From Allorhodopirellula heiligendammensis (GTDB taxonomy: Bacteria; Planctomycetota; Planctomycetia; Pirellulales; Pirellulaceae): DNA of 64,000 nucleotides. Each line of letters starts with the position of its first letter. Position 1 is the first letter of the stretch. A program made the position numbers and the translations under genes. The DNA lies in contig NZ_SJPU01000001.1 of NCBI RefSeq assembly GCF_007860105.1, positions 1,830,915 through 1,894,914 of the forward strand. Direction: 5' to 3'. Of the stretch, positions 44,040 through 53,044 are shown piece after piece. The notes beneath the pieces were generated by a model, which saw only the letters and a program-made list of their open reading frames with translations, was not told the origin of the DNA and did no database searches.

Positions 44040-45614
44040 TCACCGCTCAGTCGATCGCATCACCAACGCCACACGCAGGTCACACACGTTCGTGCCGGTC
44101 GGACCTGTGATCAGCAAGCCGCCCGTTTGCTCGAAGAACGCATATGCGTTGTTGCACCGCAAGAACTCATCGGGAGCCAACCCCAGTTCCAGCGCGTGAT
44201 CGTGCACTGCACCATCGATGAATGCACCCGCTGCGTCGGTCGGCCCGTCTTCACCATCCGTGCCACCGGACAAGATCAAGAGTCGTTGCCACTGGTCGTT
44301 CGTTAACCCTGCTCCCAACAGCCATCGATAGGCGGCTAGTACCAACTGCTGATTCCGTCCACCTCGCCCCCGGATCGCATCATCAGCCAATCGCACCACC
44401 GGTTCTCCACCTGTGACTACGGCCCGCGGCGCGTCCGAAACATCGTGATTGCGAAGCATCGTCAACACGCGTTCGGCAAGCTCCTCGCCAACCGTCTCAG
44501 CCAGTCCCTCCCCGCAGCGCGCCGATCGAGTGTCCGGTACATATCCGATGGACGATGCCATGACACCGGCGGCATCGACCGCGACGGCGTTGTTACCGAG
44601 CACGATGATCGGTGACTCCATGCCACGGTCCGCGCCGCGGGCCGTGATTCTGACCGCCGCACGATCAACGACGAGCTCGCTGCGTGAGGCGGCCTGCCTA
44701 GCGGTGATTGCCTGGTACACCGCCGCGGGCAATTGTCGGTTGGGATCGAACTTGGCAAGCAACTGCAGCGCATCATCAGCCGACGAGCGATCGGGTACCG
44801 TCGGTCCCGAGGCGATTAGATCGAGCGGATCACCGAGTACGTCCGACAGCACCAACGTCACCAGCGTCGCGGCGGCCGCCGCCCGTGCCAGCCCGCCACC
44901 TTTGACCTCACTGAGATGCTTGCGGACCGTGTTCAGCTCCGTGATGCTGGCGCCATGGCTGCTGAGGTGCCGGATCACCGCCAGCTTCTCGTCGAGTGTG
45001 ACGCCCGCGACCGGCCGACATAGCAGCGCGCTGCCGCCACCGGAGATCAGCGCAATGACCAGGTCCCGGTCACCGGCTGCGTTGGCTAGCTCCAAGATGC
45101 GGTCCGTCCCCGCGATCGCCGCTGTCGTCGGTTCATTGATCGACGCCGGTCGGGCTGGGAACAGCCTCAGATCCGCTGGCCAGTCCAGTCCCTCGGGAAC
45201 GGACTCACCACCGGCCGGTACGTTGACTTGGCCGATGATCTCGAAGCGGCGATCTCCACCCTCCCCCCGGCAGGGATGAGCAACGCGAGGTGACGGGGAT
45301 GAATGGGAGGGGGATGACATGGAACGGAACTTACGCGTCCTGGCGTCGACGCTCGAACAGCTTGTTGAATCACCCACCTCAGCTCCACCGGCGGGCTGCG
45401 ACAAGGCTTGCACCAGCCCCACGGCCATCGCACCACTCGCCTTCCCCGCACCCACGACGATCAAGCGATCGAAGGCGTCCCGTGGGATGCCGGTCGTGCC
45501 CAGCCACAGATGCTGGTCGTCCAGTCGCACGCAGTCCCGAATCAGCTGGTCGCCTCGCACCGCATCGACGCCCGCTTCGAAAATCTGCGTGCCATCTCGG
45601 CGCAAGTCTCGCAT
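44040..45614 (-). CDS. glycerate 2-kinase (DUF4147/MOFRL family) with N-terminal insertion
   Basis: 524 residues. The DUF4147 domain has VVGAGKASGAMA, ALISGGGSALL, SSHGASITELNTVRKHLS and LVLSDVLGDPLDLIASGPT; the C-terminal MOFRL domain ends with GGTDGEDGPTDAAG and NNAYAFFEQTGGLLITGPTGTN. The family phosphorylates D-glycerate at C2. Residues about 76-120 hold an inserted low-complexity Ser/Arg/Pro stretch (SMSSPSHSSPSPRVAHPCRG) between conserved strands. The frame is intact. No glyoxylate-cycle genes adjoin, but a glyoxylate-reductase-like gene lies at 34 kb. Confidence 0.88.
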   Translation of the reverse strand: MRDLRRDGTQIFEAGVDAVRGDQLIRDCVRLDDQHLWLGTTGIPRDAFDRLIVVGAGKASGAMAVGLVQALSQPAGGAEVGDSTSCSSVDARTRKFRSMSSPSHSSPSPRVAHPCRGEGGDRRFEIIGQVNVPAGGESVPEGLDWPADLRLFPARPASINEPTTAAIAGTDRILELANAAGDRDLVIALISGGGSALLCRPVAGVTLDEKLAVIRHLSSHGASITELNTVRKHLSEVKGGGLARAAAAATLVTLVLSDVLGDPLDLIASGPTVPDRSSADDALQLLAKFDPNRQLPAAVYQAITARQAASRSELVVDRAAVRITARGADRGMESPIIVLGNNAVAVDAAGVMASSIGYVPDTRSARCGEGLAETVGEELAERVLTMLRNHDVSDAPRAVVTGGEPVVRLADDAIRGRGGRNQQLVLAAYRWLLGAGLTNDQWQRLLILSGGTDGEDGPTDAAGAFIDGAVHDHALELGLAPDEFLRCNNAYAFFEQTGGLLITGPTGTNVCDLRVALVMRSTER

Positions 45615-45725
45615 TTTTTATAAACCCGTATGTGGAAATTGCCGTTTCTCGCACCTTTTGTGCAGTCTCGTGATATCCTACTGCATGCAAGCGCACCCGC
45701 ATCTTTTCTGACGAAGGAACTCGCC

Positions 45726-47486
45726 ATGGGCAAAACCATCCAAGATTTCACCGATCTCCTGCTCCAAGAAGGCGTTATCAGCCTCGACCAACTCTCCGAA
45801 GCAGAGGAAATTGCCCGCAATACCAAGGCTGAAATCGGCGATGCGTTGATCAAACTTGAGTACGCCACCCCCGAAGAGGTGGCTCAAGCGACCGCCAAGT
45901 TCCACAAAATCCCTTATGTTGATCTCCGCTCCATTCGGATTCACGAATCCGTTATCGAGCTGGTGCCTGAATCGGTCGCCCGCGAAAACATGGTGCTGCC
46001 CTACAAGGACGAAGACAACGCACTGACCATCCTGATTGCAAATCCCTTCGATCTCGAAACGATTGAGAAACTGCGTTTCATCCTCAATCGCAAGATCGAG
46101 ACCGCGCTGGCCCCCAAAGAAGCCATCAACGGGGCCATCAACCAGTACTACGGGCAGGTCGAAGGTGAATCCGCTGACTCGATGCTGCAAGAATTCACCG
46201 ATACGGCGATCGACTTCACCGAAACCGATGGCGGTAGCGATGGGGTGGACGATGGCGGTGGTGACGATGATTCCGCCCCCGTGATCCGCTTGGTCAATCT
46301 GATGATCGCCGAAGCCGTGCAGCTGCGGGCCAGTGACATCCACGTGGAGCCCTTCGAGGACCGCGTGCGGATCCGCTACCGCATCGACGGCGTCTGCGTC
46401 GAGCGGGAAGCGGCCCCCCGCCGGATGCTCGCCGCCGTCATCGCCCGCATCAAAATTCTCTCGAAAATCGACATCTCCGAAAAACGACGCCCCACCGATG
46501 GGCGGATTAAAATCACCGTCGGCGACAAACAGCTCGATCTGCGGGTCAGCATCATCCCCACCAACCACGGCCAGTCCTGCGTGATGCGGCTGCTCGATAA
46601 GGACAATATCAAGGTTGGTACCCGGCAACTCGGCCTCTCCGAACGCGACTTCCGGAACTTCAACTCGCTGATCAAGCGGCCCAACGGGATCATCCTGGTC
46701 ACCGGCCCCACCGGGTCGGGGAAGACTACGACGCTGTACGCCTCCCTGAACGCACTCAACCGGCCCGACCGCAAGATCATCACCGCCGAGGACCCGGTCG
46801 AATACTACCTGCCGGGGATCAATCAGGTGGAGGTGCGACACAGCATCGGCCTCGACTTTGCCCGCATCATTCGGGCCATGCTCCGCCAGGCCCCCAACAT
46901 CATACTCGTCGGGGAAATGCGTGATCACGAGACCGCATCGATGGGAATCCAGGCTTCATTAACTGGACACTTGGTATTCAGTACACTACACACGAACGAT
47001 GCGCCCAGCGCCATATCACGCATGGTGGACATTGGTGTACCATCCTACATGGTGGCAAGTTCGGTGATCGCGGTGCTGGCCCAGCGTTTGGTGCGGACCA
47101 TTTGCCCACGCTGCAAGGTGCGGTACCAGCCACCTGAAAGCGTGATCAAGGATTCGCAACTGCCGCCCGAGATGCTGGCTCAAGCCGAGTTCAGCAGAGG
47201 CAAAGGCTGCACCTACTGCGGGCGGTCGGGCTACCGTGGCCGGATCGGTATCTACGAACTGATGCTGGTCAACAACCGGCTACGTGAACTGATGTTCAAA
47301 GGCACGACGACCAACGTCGTCCGCGAGGAGGCGATCAAGAACGGCATGTCCACGCTCTACGCCGACGGGATGCTCAAGGTAATTCGCGGAATCACCACGT
47401 TTGAGGAGGTTTACCGCGTCGCCAAACAGACCGAGCAGGAAGACATCGCACTGGGCCACATCGCCAAAGATCTGGCGTCGCTGTAA
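45726..47486 (+). CDS. type IV pilus/type II secretion assembly ATPase (PilB/GspE), first copy
   Basis: 586 residues from ATG 45726 (MGKTIQDFTDLLLQ) with GAAGGA about 8 bases upstream. An N-terminal GspE-N/MshE-like domain (about 1-150) is followed by the hexameric ATPase: GPTGSGKTTTLYASL (Walker A), IILVGEMRD (Walker B), FSTLHTNDAP (His box) and a zinc-binding tetra-Cys (CPRCKVRY ... CTYCGRSGYRGRIG). It powers pilus or pseudopilus assembly. The DNA from about 46200 to 46930 is extremely G/C-rich at third positions and then relaxes abruptly near 46930, a possible recombination joint. Confidence 0.93.
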   Translation: MGKTIQDFTDLLLQEGVISLDQLSEAEEIARNTKAEIGDALIKLEYATPEEVAQATAKFHKIPYVDLRSIRIHESVIELVPESVARENMVLPYKDEDNALTILIANPFDLETIEKLRFILNRKIETALAPKEAINGAINQYYGQVEGESADSMLQEFTDTAIDFTETDGGSDGVDDGGGDDDSAPVIRLVNLMIAEAVQLRASDIHVEPFEDRVRIRYRIDGVCVEREAAPRRMLAAVIARIKILSKIDISEKRRPTDGRIKITVGDKQLDLRVSIIPTNHGQSCVMRLLDKDNIKVGTRQLGLSERDFRNFNSLIKRPNGIILVTGPTGSGKTTTLYASLNALNRPDRKIITAEDPVEYYLPGINQVEVRHSIGLDFARIIRAMLRQAPNIILVGEMRDHETASMGIQASLTGHLVFSTLHTNDAPSAISRMVDIGVPSYMVASSVIAVLAQRLVRTICPRCKVRYQPPESVIKDSQLPPEMLAQAEFSRGKGCTYCGRSGYRGRIGIYELMLVNNRLRELMFKGTTTNVVREEAIKNGMSTLYADGMLKVIRGITTFEEVYRVAKQTEQEDIALGHIAKDLASL

Positions 47487-47812
47487 GCCGCCCAGGGCCC
47501 TGTCTCGGCCGGCTCTCATCGATGAGCCGCTCTGTCACGGCGTCTGCCACGACTCAGCTCGCATGCCGCTGGTCGGACGAGCCTGGGGAGCATTTTCGCT
47601 GGCCCGTCACCGGCCGCATCGGGCCGCGAGAACGGGCGTGCGTCGGCTCGCGCCCAACCGCCCGCCCCATGGGACTTCAGCGCCCCCGGCTCGCGTCGAT
47701 CGCCGCGATACCACACCCCTCCAATGGGACGTCACAGAGACGTGGCTCCACCCGCTAAAAATCCGTTGTACGGCCCACGATCCTTCCAATCGTTGCGTTA
47801 GTGGGAAAATCG

Positions 47813-47841
47813 TTGCCTTTTCATGACTCTTTCACGATAAT
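47813..47841 (+). promoter_or_regulatory. candidate sigma-70 promoter upstream of pilT
   Basis: TTGCCT at 47813-47818, a 17-bp spacer and GATAAT at 47836-47841 fit the sigma-70 pattern well. The pilT start lies about 305 bp further, so the leader would be long. Confidence 0.35.
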
Positions 47842-48115
47842 GCTTGCATTGGCACACCAGCCAGCATTTATCTTTCAGTGTCTGATCGCACCCTATTCCT
47901 TTTCTCGCGATTAGCCTGATTCCTGTCGATCCGCCCGGTGGCGACCGCCAGTATTCATTATCCCACGCAGTCAATCCCTCGCCCTGCTGTGGGTATCCTG
48001 TCCTTGTTTCATCCGTCCACCTCCCTTCGATTAGCGATCTGCATCGACGTCTTTCTCCAATCCTCCCTGAGCCACTGGCGTCAGCAGGGGGTGTGGACAG
48101 GACCGAGAGCGAATC

Positions 48116-48142
48116 GCTAGCCGCTAGATGCTAGAAGCTTTG
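48116..48142 (+). repeat. CTAG/AGCT-rich leader before pilT
   Basis: The stretch cgctagccgctagatgctag and the following aagctt end 5 bases before the pilT ATG. Four CTAG or AGCT tetramers in under 30 bases is high for bacterial DNA, where CTAG is usually rare. Confidence 0.6.
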
Positions 48143-48146
48143 TAAA

Positions 48147-49256
48147 ATGGCCCAGGTTCTCATCGACAAACTGCTGCAAGCTGCTGTGAAGCAGGGCGTG
48201 AGCGATATTCATATTGTCGTTGGCCAGCCACCGGTATTTCGTTTGAGCGGCCGCATGCGCAAGCTCGACACCAAAACGCTCGACGCCGAAGACGCTGTCG
48301 GTCTGATGAAGAGCATCACGCCAGAACGCTGCCAACGGGAACTCCAAGAGACCGGTTCAACTGACTTTGGGTTCGCCTTCGGGGAATTGGCTCGGTTTCG
48401 GGTATCCGTGTTTAAACAACGCGGCTTCATCTCGATGGTGCTGCGGCAGATTCCCAACGACAAGCTCACGCCTGAGCAACTCGGCCTACCCGAGATCGTG
48501 GTGAAGCTGGTGCACCGCCCGCGGGGGTTGTTCCTGGTGACGGGGCCGACCGGTTCGGGTAAATCCACGACCCTAGCGAGCTTGATCAATCTGCTCAATG
48601 AGACCGTTGACCACCACATTATCACGATCGAGGATCCGATCGAGTTTTATCACGAGCACAAAGAGTCGACGATCAACCAGCGCGAGGTCGGCGTCGACGT
48701 CCCGAGTTTTTCCGAAGCGATCCGGCGGGCACTGCGGCAGGACCCCGATGTGATCCTCGTCGGCGAATTGCGAGACCTCGAAACCATCGAAGCCGCCATC
48801 AGCGCGGCCGAAACCGGCCACGTGGTGTTCGGCACGCTCCACACCAATAGCGCCCAAGGCACCGTCAACCGGATCATTGACGCGTTCCCCGGCAACCTCC
48901 AGGACCAGATCCGCACCCAGCTCGCCTCGACGCTGATCGGCGTCGTTGCCCAAACACTGATCCCAAAGATCGGGGGCGGCCGGGTGGCGGCCTACGAAGT
49001 CCTTGTGGTGACCTCGGGGATCTCGAACCTGATTCGTGAGAACAAAACATTCCGCATTAACTCGTCCATGCAAACCGGTGCCAAGTTCGGCATGCAGTTG
49101 ATGGACGACGCCCTCTTCAATCACTGGAAAGCCGAGCGGATCACCGTCGAAGATGCCCTGGCGAAGGCGCAGAACCCTGACGACTTGGCCCGCCGCATCG
49201 TCCAAGCCCGCAAGGGTCTCGATGATTCCCCCGCCGCCATCGAAGACGAAGGCTAA
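48147..49256 (+). CDS. pilT: PilT-type twitching motility/retraction ATPase
   Basis: 369 residues: PAS-like N-terminal domain (1-100, SDIHIVVGQPPVFRLSG) and RecA-like ATPase with GPTGSGKSTTLASL (Walker A), IEDPIEFYH, ILVGELRDLETI (Walker B) and GTLHTNSAQGTVNRIIDAFP. There is no zinc tetra-Cys, as expected for PilT. Its presence beside two PilB-type ATPases suggests a dynamic type IV pilus rather than a pure type II secretion system. The ribosome binding site is weak and the leader is CTAG/AGCT-rich. Confidence 0.95.
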   Translation: MAQVLIDKLLQAAVKQGVSDIHIVVGQPPVFRLSGRMRKLDTKTLDAEDAVGLMKSITPERCQRELQETGSTDFGFAFGELARFRVSVFKQRGFISMVLRQIPNDKLTPEQLGLPEIVVKLVHRPRGLFLVTGPTGSGKSTTLASLINLLNETVDHHIITIEDPIEFYHEHKESTINQREVGVDVPSFSEAIRRALRQDPDVILVGELRDLETIEAAISAAETGHVVFGTLHTNSAQGTVNRIIDAFPGNLQDQIRTQLASTLIGVVAQTLIPKIGGGRVAAYEVLVVTSGISNLIRENKTFRINSSMQTGAKFGMQLMDDALFNHWKAERITVEDALAKAQNPDDLARRIVQARKGLDDSPAAIEDEG

Positions 49257-49294
49257 CACCGAATTCCTCACTCCCGACTCCCTCACAACGCCAG

Positions 49295-49336
49295 TGCTAG
49301 CAACTCGACGCTAGTGACTGGCAGCGAATAGCTATA
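49295..49336 (+). repeat. CTAG/AGCT-rich leader before the second PilB gene
   Basis: Two CTAG tetramers (tgctagcaac, cgctagtgac) and an AGCT (atagctat) lie within 40 bases, ending 12 bases before the ATG at 49349. Same style as the leaders of secG, pilT and pilC. Confidence 0.6.
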
Positions 49337-49348
49337 AAGAGAAGTAAC

Positions 49349-51070
49349 ATGGCCCCACGTCGCATCGGACAGATTCTCGTCGACCTCGGTTTTTTGACCG
49401 ACGAGCAGCTACAGGCTGTCCTCGATGAGCAGGAGCAGCAGCCCGGTGCGTTGTTCGGGAAGGTTGCCGAGTCGATGCAACTGGTCACCGACGAACAGCT
49501 CATCCAGGCTCTCGCCGAGCAGATGGGCATGCAAACGGTGTCCCTCGAGGAGGCGAAGATCGCGCCGGAGGTATTGGAAAAGATCAGCGAGACGATGGCG
49601 CAGCTCTATCGCTGCGTGCCGGTGAAGTTTGACGAAGCGGCCAATTCGTTGACGATCGCGACCTGCGACCCGCAGAACCTCAATATCCAGGACGAGTTGC
49701 GGACCTTTTTGGGTTACGACATTCGTGTGGTCGTTGCCACCGAGCATGACATCAAGCAAGCGATCACCAAGCACTACGATAGCGAAGCGGAGAGCGTTGA
49801 AAAGCTAGTGGCGGAACTCGCCGAGGATGAAGACCTGCGGGCCGCCGCGAGTATTCTCGACCAGGAGAAGTTCAACATCACCGACGCGGCCGCCTTGGCC
49901 GACTCCGCTCCGGTGCGCAAACTGCTCAATATGGTGCTGTTGTTGGCGATCAAGGATCACGCCAGCGACATTCACTTTGAGCCGTTCGAAGACGAGTTCC
50001 GCATCCGTATCAAGTCCGAAGGCGTGCTGTATGAGATGGTGCCGCCACCGCGGCACCTGGCCTTTGCCATCACGACGCGTGTGAAGGTCATGGCTGACCT
50101 CGATATCGCCGAGCGCCGGATGCCGCAGGACGGCCGAATCGAGCTGATGGTCGGTGGTCACCCAGTTGACCTTCGTGTCAGCGTGCTGCCGACGATCTTT
50201 GGTGAATCCACCGTCATGCGGGTCCTCGACCGGAGCGTTGTCGACCTGTCGCTCGATAATGTGGGCATGGACGAAGTCACGATCGCAAACTTCCGCAAAG
50301 CGATCGACCGCCCCAACGGGATTGTGTTGGTGACCGGTCCGACCGGTAGCGGCAAAACCACGACGCTGTACTCTTCGCTCAGCGAGCTAAACGATCCCAA
50401 AGAAAAGATCATCACGACCGAAGACCCCGTTGAATACGACATCGATGGCATCATCCAGATCCCGATCGATGCTGGTGCGGGGGTTACGTTTGCGTCCTGC
50501 CTCCGCGCAATCTTAAGGCAGGATCCGGACATCATCCTCGTCGGGGAAATCCGCGACCTCGAGACCGCCGAAATCGCCATTCAAGCGGCGTTGACCGGAC
50601 ACCTTGTCTTCAGCACCCTGCACACCAACGATGCCCCGAGCACCGTGACGCGATTGACGGACATGGGGATCCAGCCGTTCATGATCTGCGCGACTGTCGA
50701 AGCGATTCTAGCGCAACGATTGGTTCGCCGAATTTGCACGAAGTGCCGCGAGAAAACACGCGTCAGTACCGACCTATTGATGGAACTTGGACTGTCTCGC
50801 GAGGAAGTCGAAAAGCACGATTACTTCAAGGGTACAGGCTGCGAAAACTGTAACAACACTGGGTACAAAGGTCGGATTGCGTTGTTCGAGTTGATGGTGG
50901 TCAACGATGCGATTCGTGAAATGATCATGGCCAACGACAGCACCGATGAACTGCGTGACAAAGCGCAGGCTGACGGGATGATCACACTGCGAGACTACGG
51001 CATGGGCGTCGCCCGAGAAGGCGTCACCACGCTTGATGAAATTGTTCGTGAGACCGTCGTTGATGGCTAG
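49349..51070 (+). CDS. type IV pilus/type II secretion assembly ATPase (PilB/GspE), second copy
   Basis: 573 residues. The N-terminal GspE-N/MshE-like domain (1-150; RIGQILVDLGFLTDEQLQAVL) differs clearly from the first copy, while the ATPase has GPTGSGKTTTLYSSLS, DIILVGEIRD, FSTLHTNDAPS and the zinc tetra-Cys (CTKCREK ... CENCNNTGYKGRIA). Two distinct PilB/GspE genes in one locus could serve two machines or form a heteromeric motor. gaagtaac precedes the ATG, with AGAGAAG as a possible ribosome binding site. Confidence 0.93.
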   Translation: MAPRRIGQILVDLGFLTDEQLQAVLDEQEQQPGALFGKVAESMQLVTDEQLIQALAEQMGMQTVSLEEAKIAPEVLEKISETMAQLYRCVPVKFDEAANSLTIATCDPQNLNIQDELRTFLGYDIRVVVATEHDIKQAITKHYDSEAESVEKLVAELAEDEDLRAAASILDQEKFNITDAAALADSAPVRKLLNMVLLLAIKDHASDIHFEPFEDEFRIRIKSEGVLYEMVPPPRHLAFAITTRVKVMADLDIAERRMPQDGRIELMVGGHPVDLRVSVLPTIFGESTVMRVLDRSVVDLSLDNVGMDEVTIANFRKAIDRPNGIVLVTGPTGSGKTTTLYSSLSELNDPKEKIITTEDPVEYDIDGIIQIPIDAGAGVTFASCLRAILRQDPDIILVGEIRDLETAEIAIQAALTGHLVFSTLHTNDAPSTVTRLTDMGIQPFMICATVEAILAQRLVRRICTKCREKTRVSTDLLMELGLSREEVEKHDYFKGTGCENCNNTGYKGRIALFELMVVNDAIREMIMANDSTDELRDKAQADGMITLRDYGMGVAREGVTTLDEIVRETVVDG

Positions 51071-51160
51071 CCGCAGAGCCGCTGCGGTTTGCTCTCTCAG
51101 CGACTAGCTCCAACGCCCAGTCGAAACGAAGCCCATTCACCTCCTTCCGATTCCAGAAAC

Positions 51161-51193
51161 AGCTAGTAGCTAACCGCTAGTAGCTAATAGCTT
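51161..51193 (+). repeat. CTAG/AGCT-rich leader before pilC
   Basis: agctagtagctaaccgctag at 51161-51180 is followed by tagctaatagctt, so almost the whole 33 bases are CTAG/AGCT units, ending 25 bases before the pilC ATG at 51219. It is the clearest example of this leader type in the window. Confidence 0.7.
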
Positions 51194-51218
51194 AAAAACA
51201 AATAGCCAGAGCGAAGCG

Positions 51219-52661
51219 ATGCCCATTTATACCTTCGAAGCGATGGACGCGACCGGACAAGAGATCCGGGACGAGATCGATGCAGCCAACGAGGATGAGG
51301 CGCAAACCACCATCCGCCAGATGGGATACTTCGTTACGAAGATCGCCGTCAAGAAACAGGCTGCGGGTGCGGCAGCGGCGCCGGGCGAACGCAAGAAACG
51401 TCCCTTCGCCATGGGCGGTGCCAAGACGAAACACATCTGCGCGTTCACCCGCCAGCTGTCCATTCTCCAAGACGCCGGCCTGCCGATCCTGCGCAGCTTG
51501 CGGATTCTCGAAAACAATCAGAAGGCGGGCAAGCTCAAGAATGCGTTGATGGATGTCTGTGACGAGATCGAAGGCGGGGCGACGCTCTCCGAAGCGATGG
51601 GGAAATGCCCCAAGGTCTTCAACCGCCTGTACGTCAACATGATTAAAGCCGGTGAGGCGGGCGGTGCACTGGAAACCATTCTCAACCGGCTCGCTGACTT
51701 CCTCGAAAGCGCCGAGTCGCTCAAGCGGAAAGTGAAGGGTGCGTTGATCTATCCTGTGATCGTGGTCACGGTCGCCGTGGCGATTCTGACGTTCATCATG
51801 ATCATGATCGTCCCGACGTTCGAAAAGATGTTTGACGAGTTCGGACTGACACTGCCGGCACCCACGCAGCTGTTGATTGCGATGAGTAACTACGTCGGCA
51901 GCTACTGGTTCCTGTTGATCGCAATGCCGATCTGTGCGTTCATCCTGATCAAACTGATGCGGAAGTTCAAACATGGACGGATCGGGTTTGACATGTTCAT
52001 CCTGCGTGTGCCGATTTTTGGCGCGCTGATTGAAAAGAACATTCTCGCGCGGACGACCCGAACGCTCGGCACGCTGATCAGTTCCGGGGTGCCGATCATG
52101 GAAGGATTGAACATCACGCGAGAGACCTCCGGCAATGCGATGTTCGAGAAACTGTACACGAAGGTCGCCGAGCAAATCCGGGAAGGGGAAGTCATCAGCA
52201 AGCCGTTGGCGGAGCACTCCGTGCTCGGTTTCCATCCCATGGCGGCCGTGTTCTGGGCGTTGTTCGGCTCGTTCCCCGGCATCATGGTCCTCAGCGTCGC
52301 GCTGACGAGTAAAGGCAGCAAGCTCGATAAGGATGGCATGGTGGAATCGCTCACATTCATGTCGCTCTACATGATCGGCGGCGGCATGGCGATGTGCATT
52401 CTTTTTTACCTGACCAAGATCAAAGGCCGCGTGGTCGATGACCTCGTCGTGAACATGGTCGACGTCGGGGAAGAGACCGGTGAACTCGACACCATGCTCT
52501 ACAAAGTTGCCGATACCTACGACGAAGAAGTCCGCATCATGACGGACAGCCTCACGGCATTGATGGAGCCGATCATGATCGTGTTCCTGGGTTGTGCCGT
52601 GGGTTTCATTGTTATCTCCCTGTTCATGCCCCTCGTTCAACTCATTACCGGACTCAGTTAA
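51219..52661 (+). CDS. type IV pilus/type II secretion inner-membrane platform protein (PilC/GspF) with extra membrane segment pair
   Basis: 480 residues, longer than the usual 400 or so. Two GspF domains are recognised: about 70-200 (FTRQLSILQDAGLPILRSL, AGEAGGALETILNRLADFL) and the second domain, split around an insertion. A segment of about 75 residues at about 335-410 (FWALFGSFPGIMVLSVALTS ... YMIGGGMAMCILFYLTKIKG) with two hydrophobic stretches sits just before the conserved VVNMVDVGEETGELDTMLYK. Standard GspF/PilC lack this. The platform recruits PilB/GspE and PilT at the membrane. Membrane helices in the normal places bracket the two cytosolic domains. Confidence 0.9.
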   Translation: MPIYTFEAMDATGQEIRDEIDAANEDEAQTTIRQMGYFVTKIAVKKQAAGAAAAPGERKKRPFAMGGAKTKHICAFTRQLSILQDAGLPILRSLRILENNQKAGKLKNALMDVCDEIEGGATLSEAMGKCPKVFNRLYVNMIKAGEAGGALETILNRLADFLESAESLKRKVKGALIYPVIVVTVAVAILTFIMIMIVPTFEKMFDEFGLTLPAPTQLLIAMSNYVGSYWFLLIAMPICAFILIKLMRKFKHGRIGFDMFILRVPIFGALIEKNILARTTRTLGTLISSGVPIMEGLNITRETSGNAMFEKLYTKVAEQIREGEVISKPLAEHSVLGFHPMAAVFWALFGSFPGIMVLSVALTSKGSKLDKDGMVESLTFMSLYMIGGGMAMCILFYLTKIKGRVVDDLVVNMVDVGEETGELDTMLYKVADTYDEEVRIMTDSLTALMEPIMIVFLGCAVGFIVISLFMPLVQLITGLS

Positions 52662-52949
52662 GCCGACGGGCAATAGCCCCCCCGGTTTCCCAAATCCACG
52701 ACATCAACCGACAGGCACTAACCCCAGTTCCAATCCACCACATCAGCCGACGGGCGCTAGCCCCGGTTTCCCCATCCACTACATCAACCAACGGGCACCA
52801 ACCCCGGTTTCCCAATCCCCCTTCATCAGCCGGCGGGCGCTAGCCCCGGTTGCCACCCTCAACACGACCGGTTTCCACCCTCAACACGACCGGTTTCCAC
52901 CCTCAACACGAAACGTTCCCGAAACCGGGGCTAGCGCCCGCCGGCTGAT
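52661..52949. repeat. 41-bp tandem repeats, 22-bp tandem repeats and a 27-bp perfect inverted repeat
   Basis: After the pilC stop come about five degenerate 41-bp units (atcagccgacgggcgctagc followed by cccggttt and a variable linker) through 52851, then three 22-bp units (ccaccctcaacacgaccggt plus tt). The whole ends with an inverted arm at 52923-52949 that is the perfect reverse complement of 52825-52851, with a 71-base loop. Confidence 0.85.
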
Positions 52950-53044
52950 CCTACACTCGAAAGCTGGCGGCTCACCGACGACAGCTCACACGAAGAACCT
53001 GCTGCGAAGCGACCTTTTTTCTCCCTCAACCCAACCAACGTCCG
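52950..53044. other. short spacer before pseudopilin genes
   Basis: 95 bp between the inverted repeat and the first pseudopilin. Nothing distinctive beyond a pyrimidine-rich run; no ribosome binding site is obvious before ATG 53045. Confidence 0.3.

Larger units (their letters stand above)
47487..48146. other. 660-bp spacer with a candidate promoter and CTAG-rich leader before pilT
   Basis: No gene or family is recognised. The 5' part contains high-GC sequence with short frames on both strands that look like shadows. The right end carries a candidate promoter and a CTAG/AGCT-rich leader, each listed separately. Confidence 0.4.

Noticed and set aside
44449..45279. 276-codon plus-strand frame
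   Set aside because: Antisense to the glycerate 2-kinase gene, which has all family motifs.
45678..46928. 416-codon minus-strand open frame
   Set aside because: Opposite to the PilB gene, caused by its very G/C-rich third positions; no family features and no ribosome binding site.
51192..52673. 493-codon minus-strand open frame
   Set aside because: Antisense to the PilC gene; His/Gln/Asp-rich nonsense composition typical of shadow frames.
52661..52851. Possible CRISPR array
   Set aside because: The units are degenerate and head to tail with no uniform unique spacers, no cas genes are near, and the core is palindromic; it is a minisatellite-type repeat.
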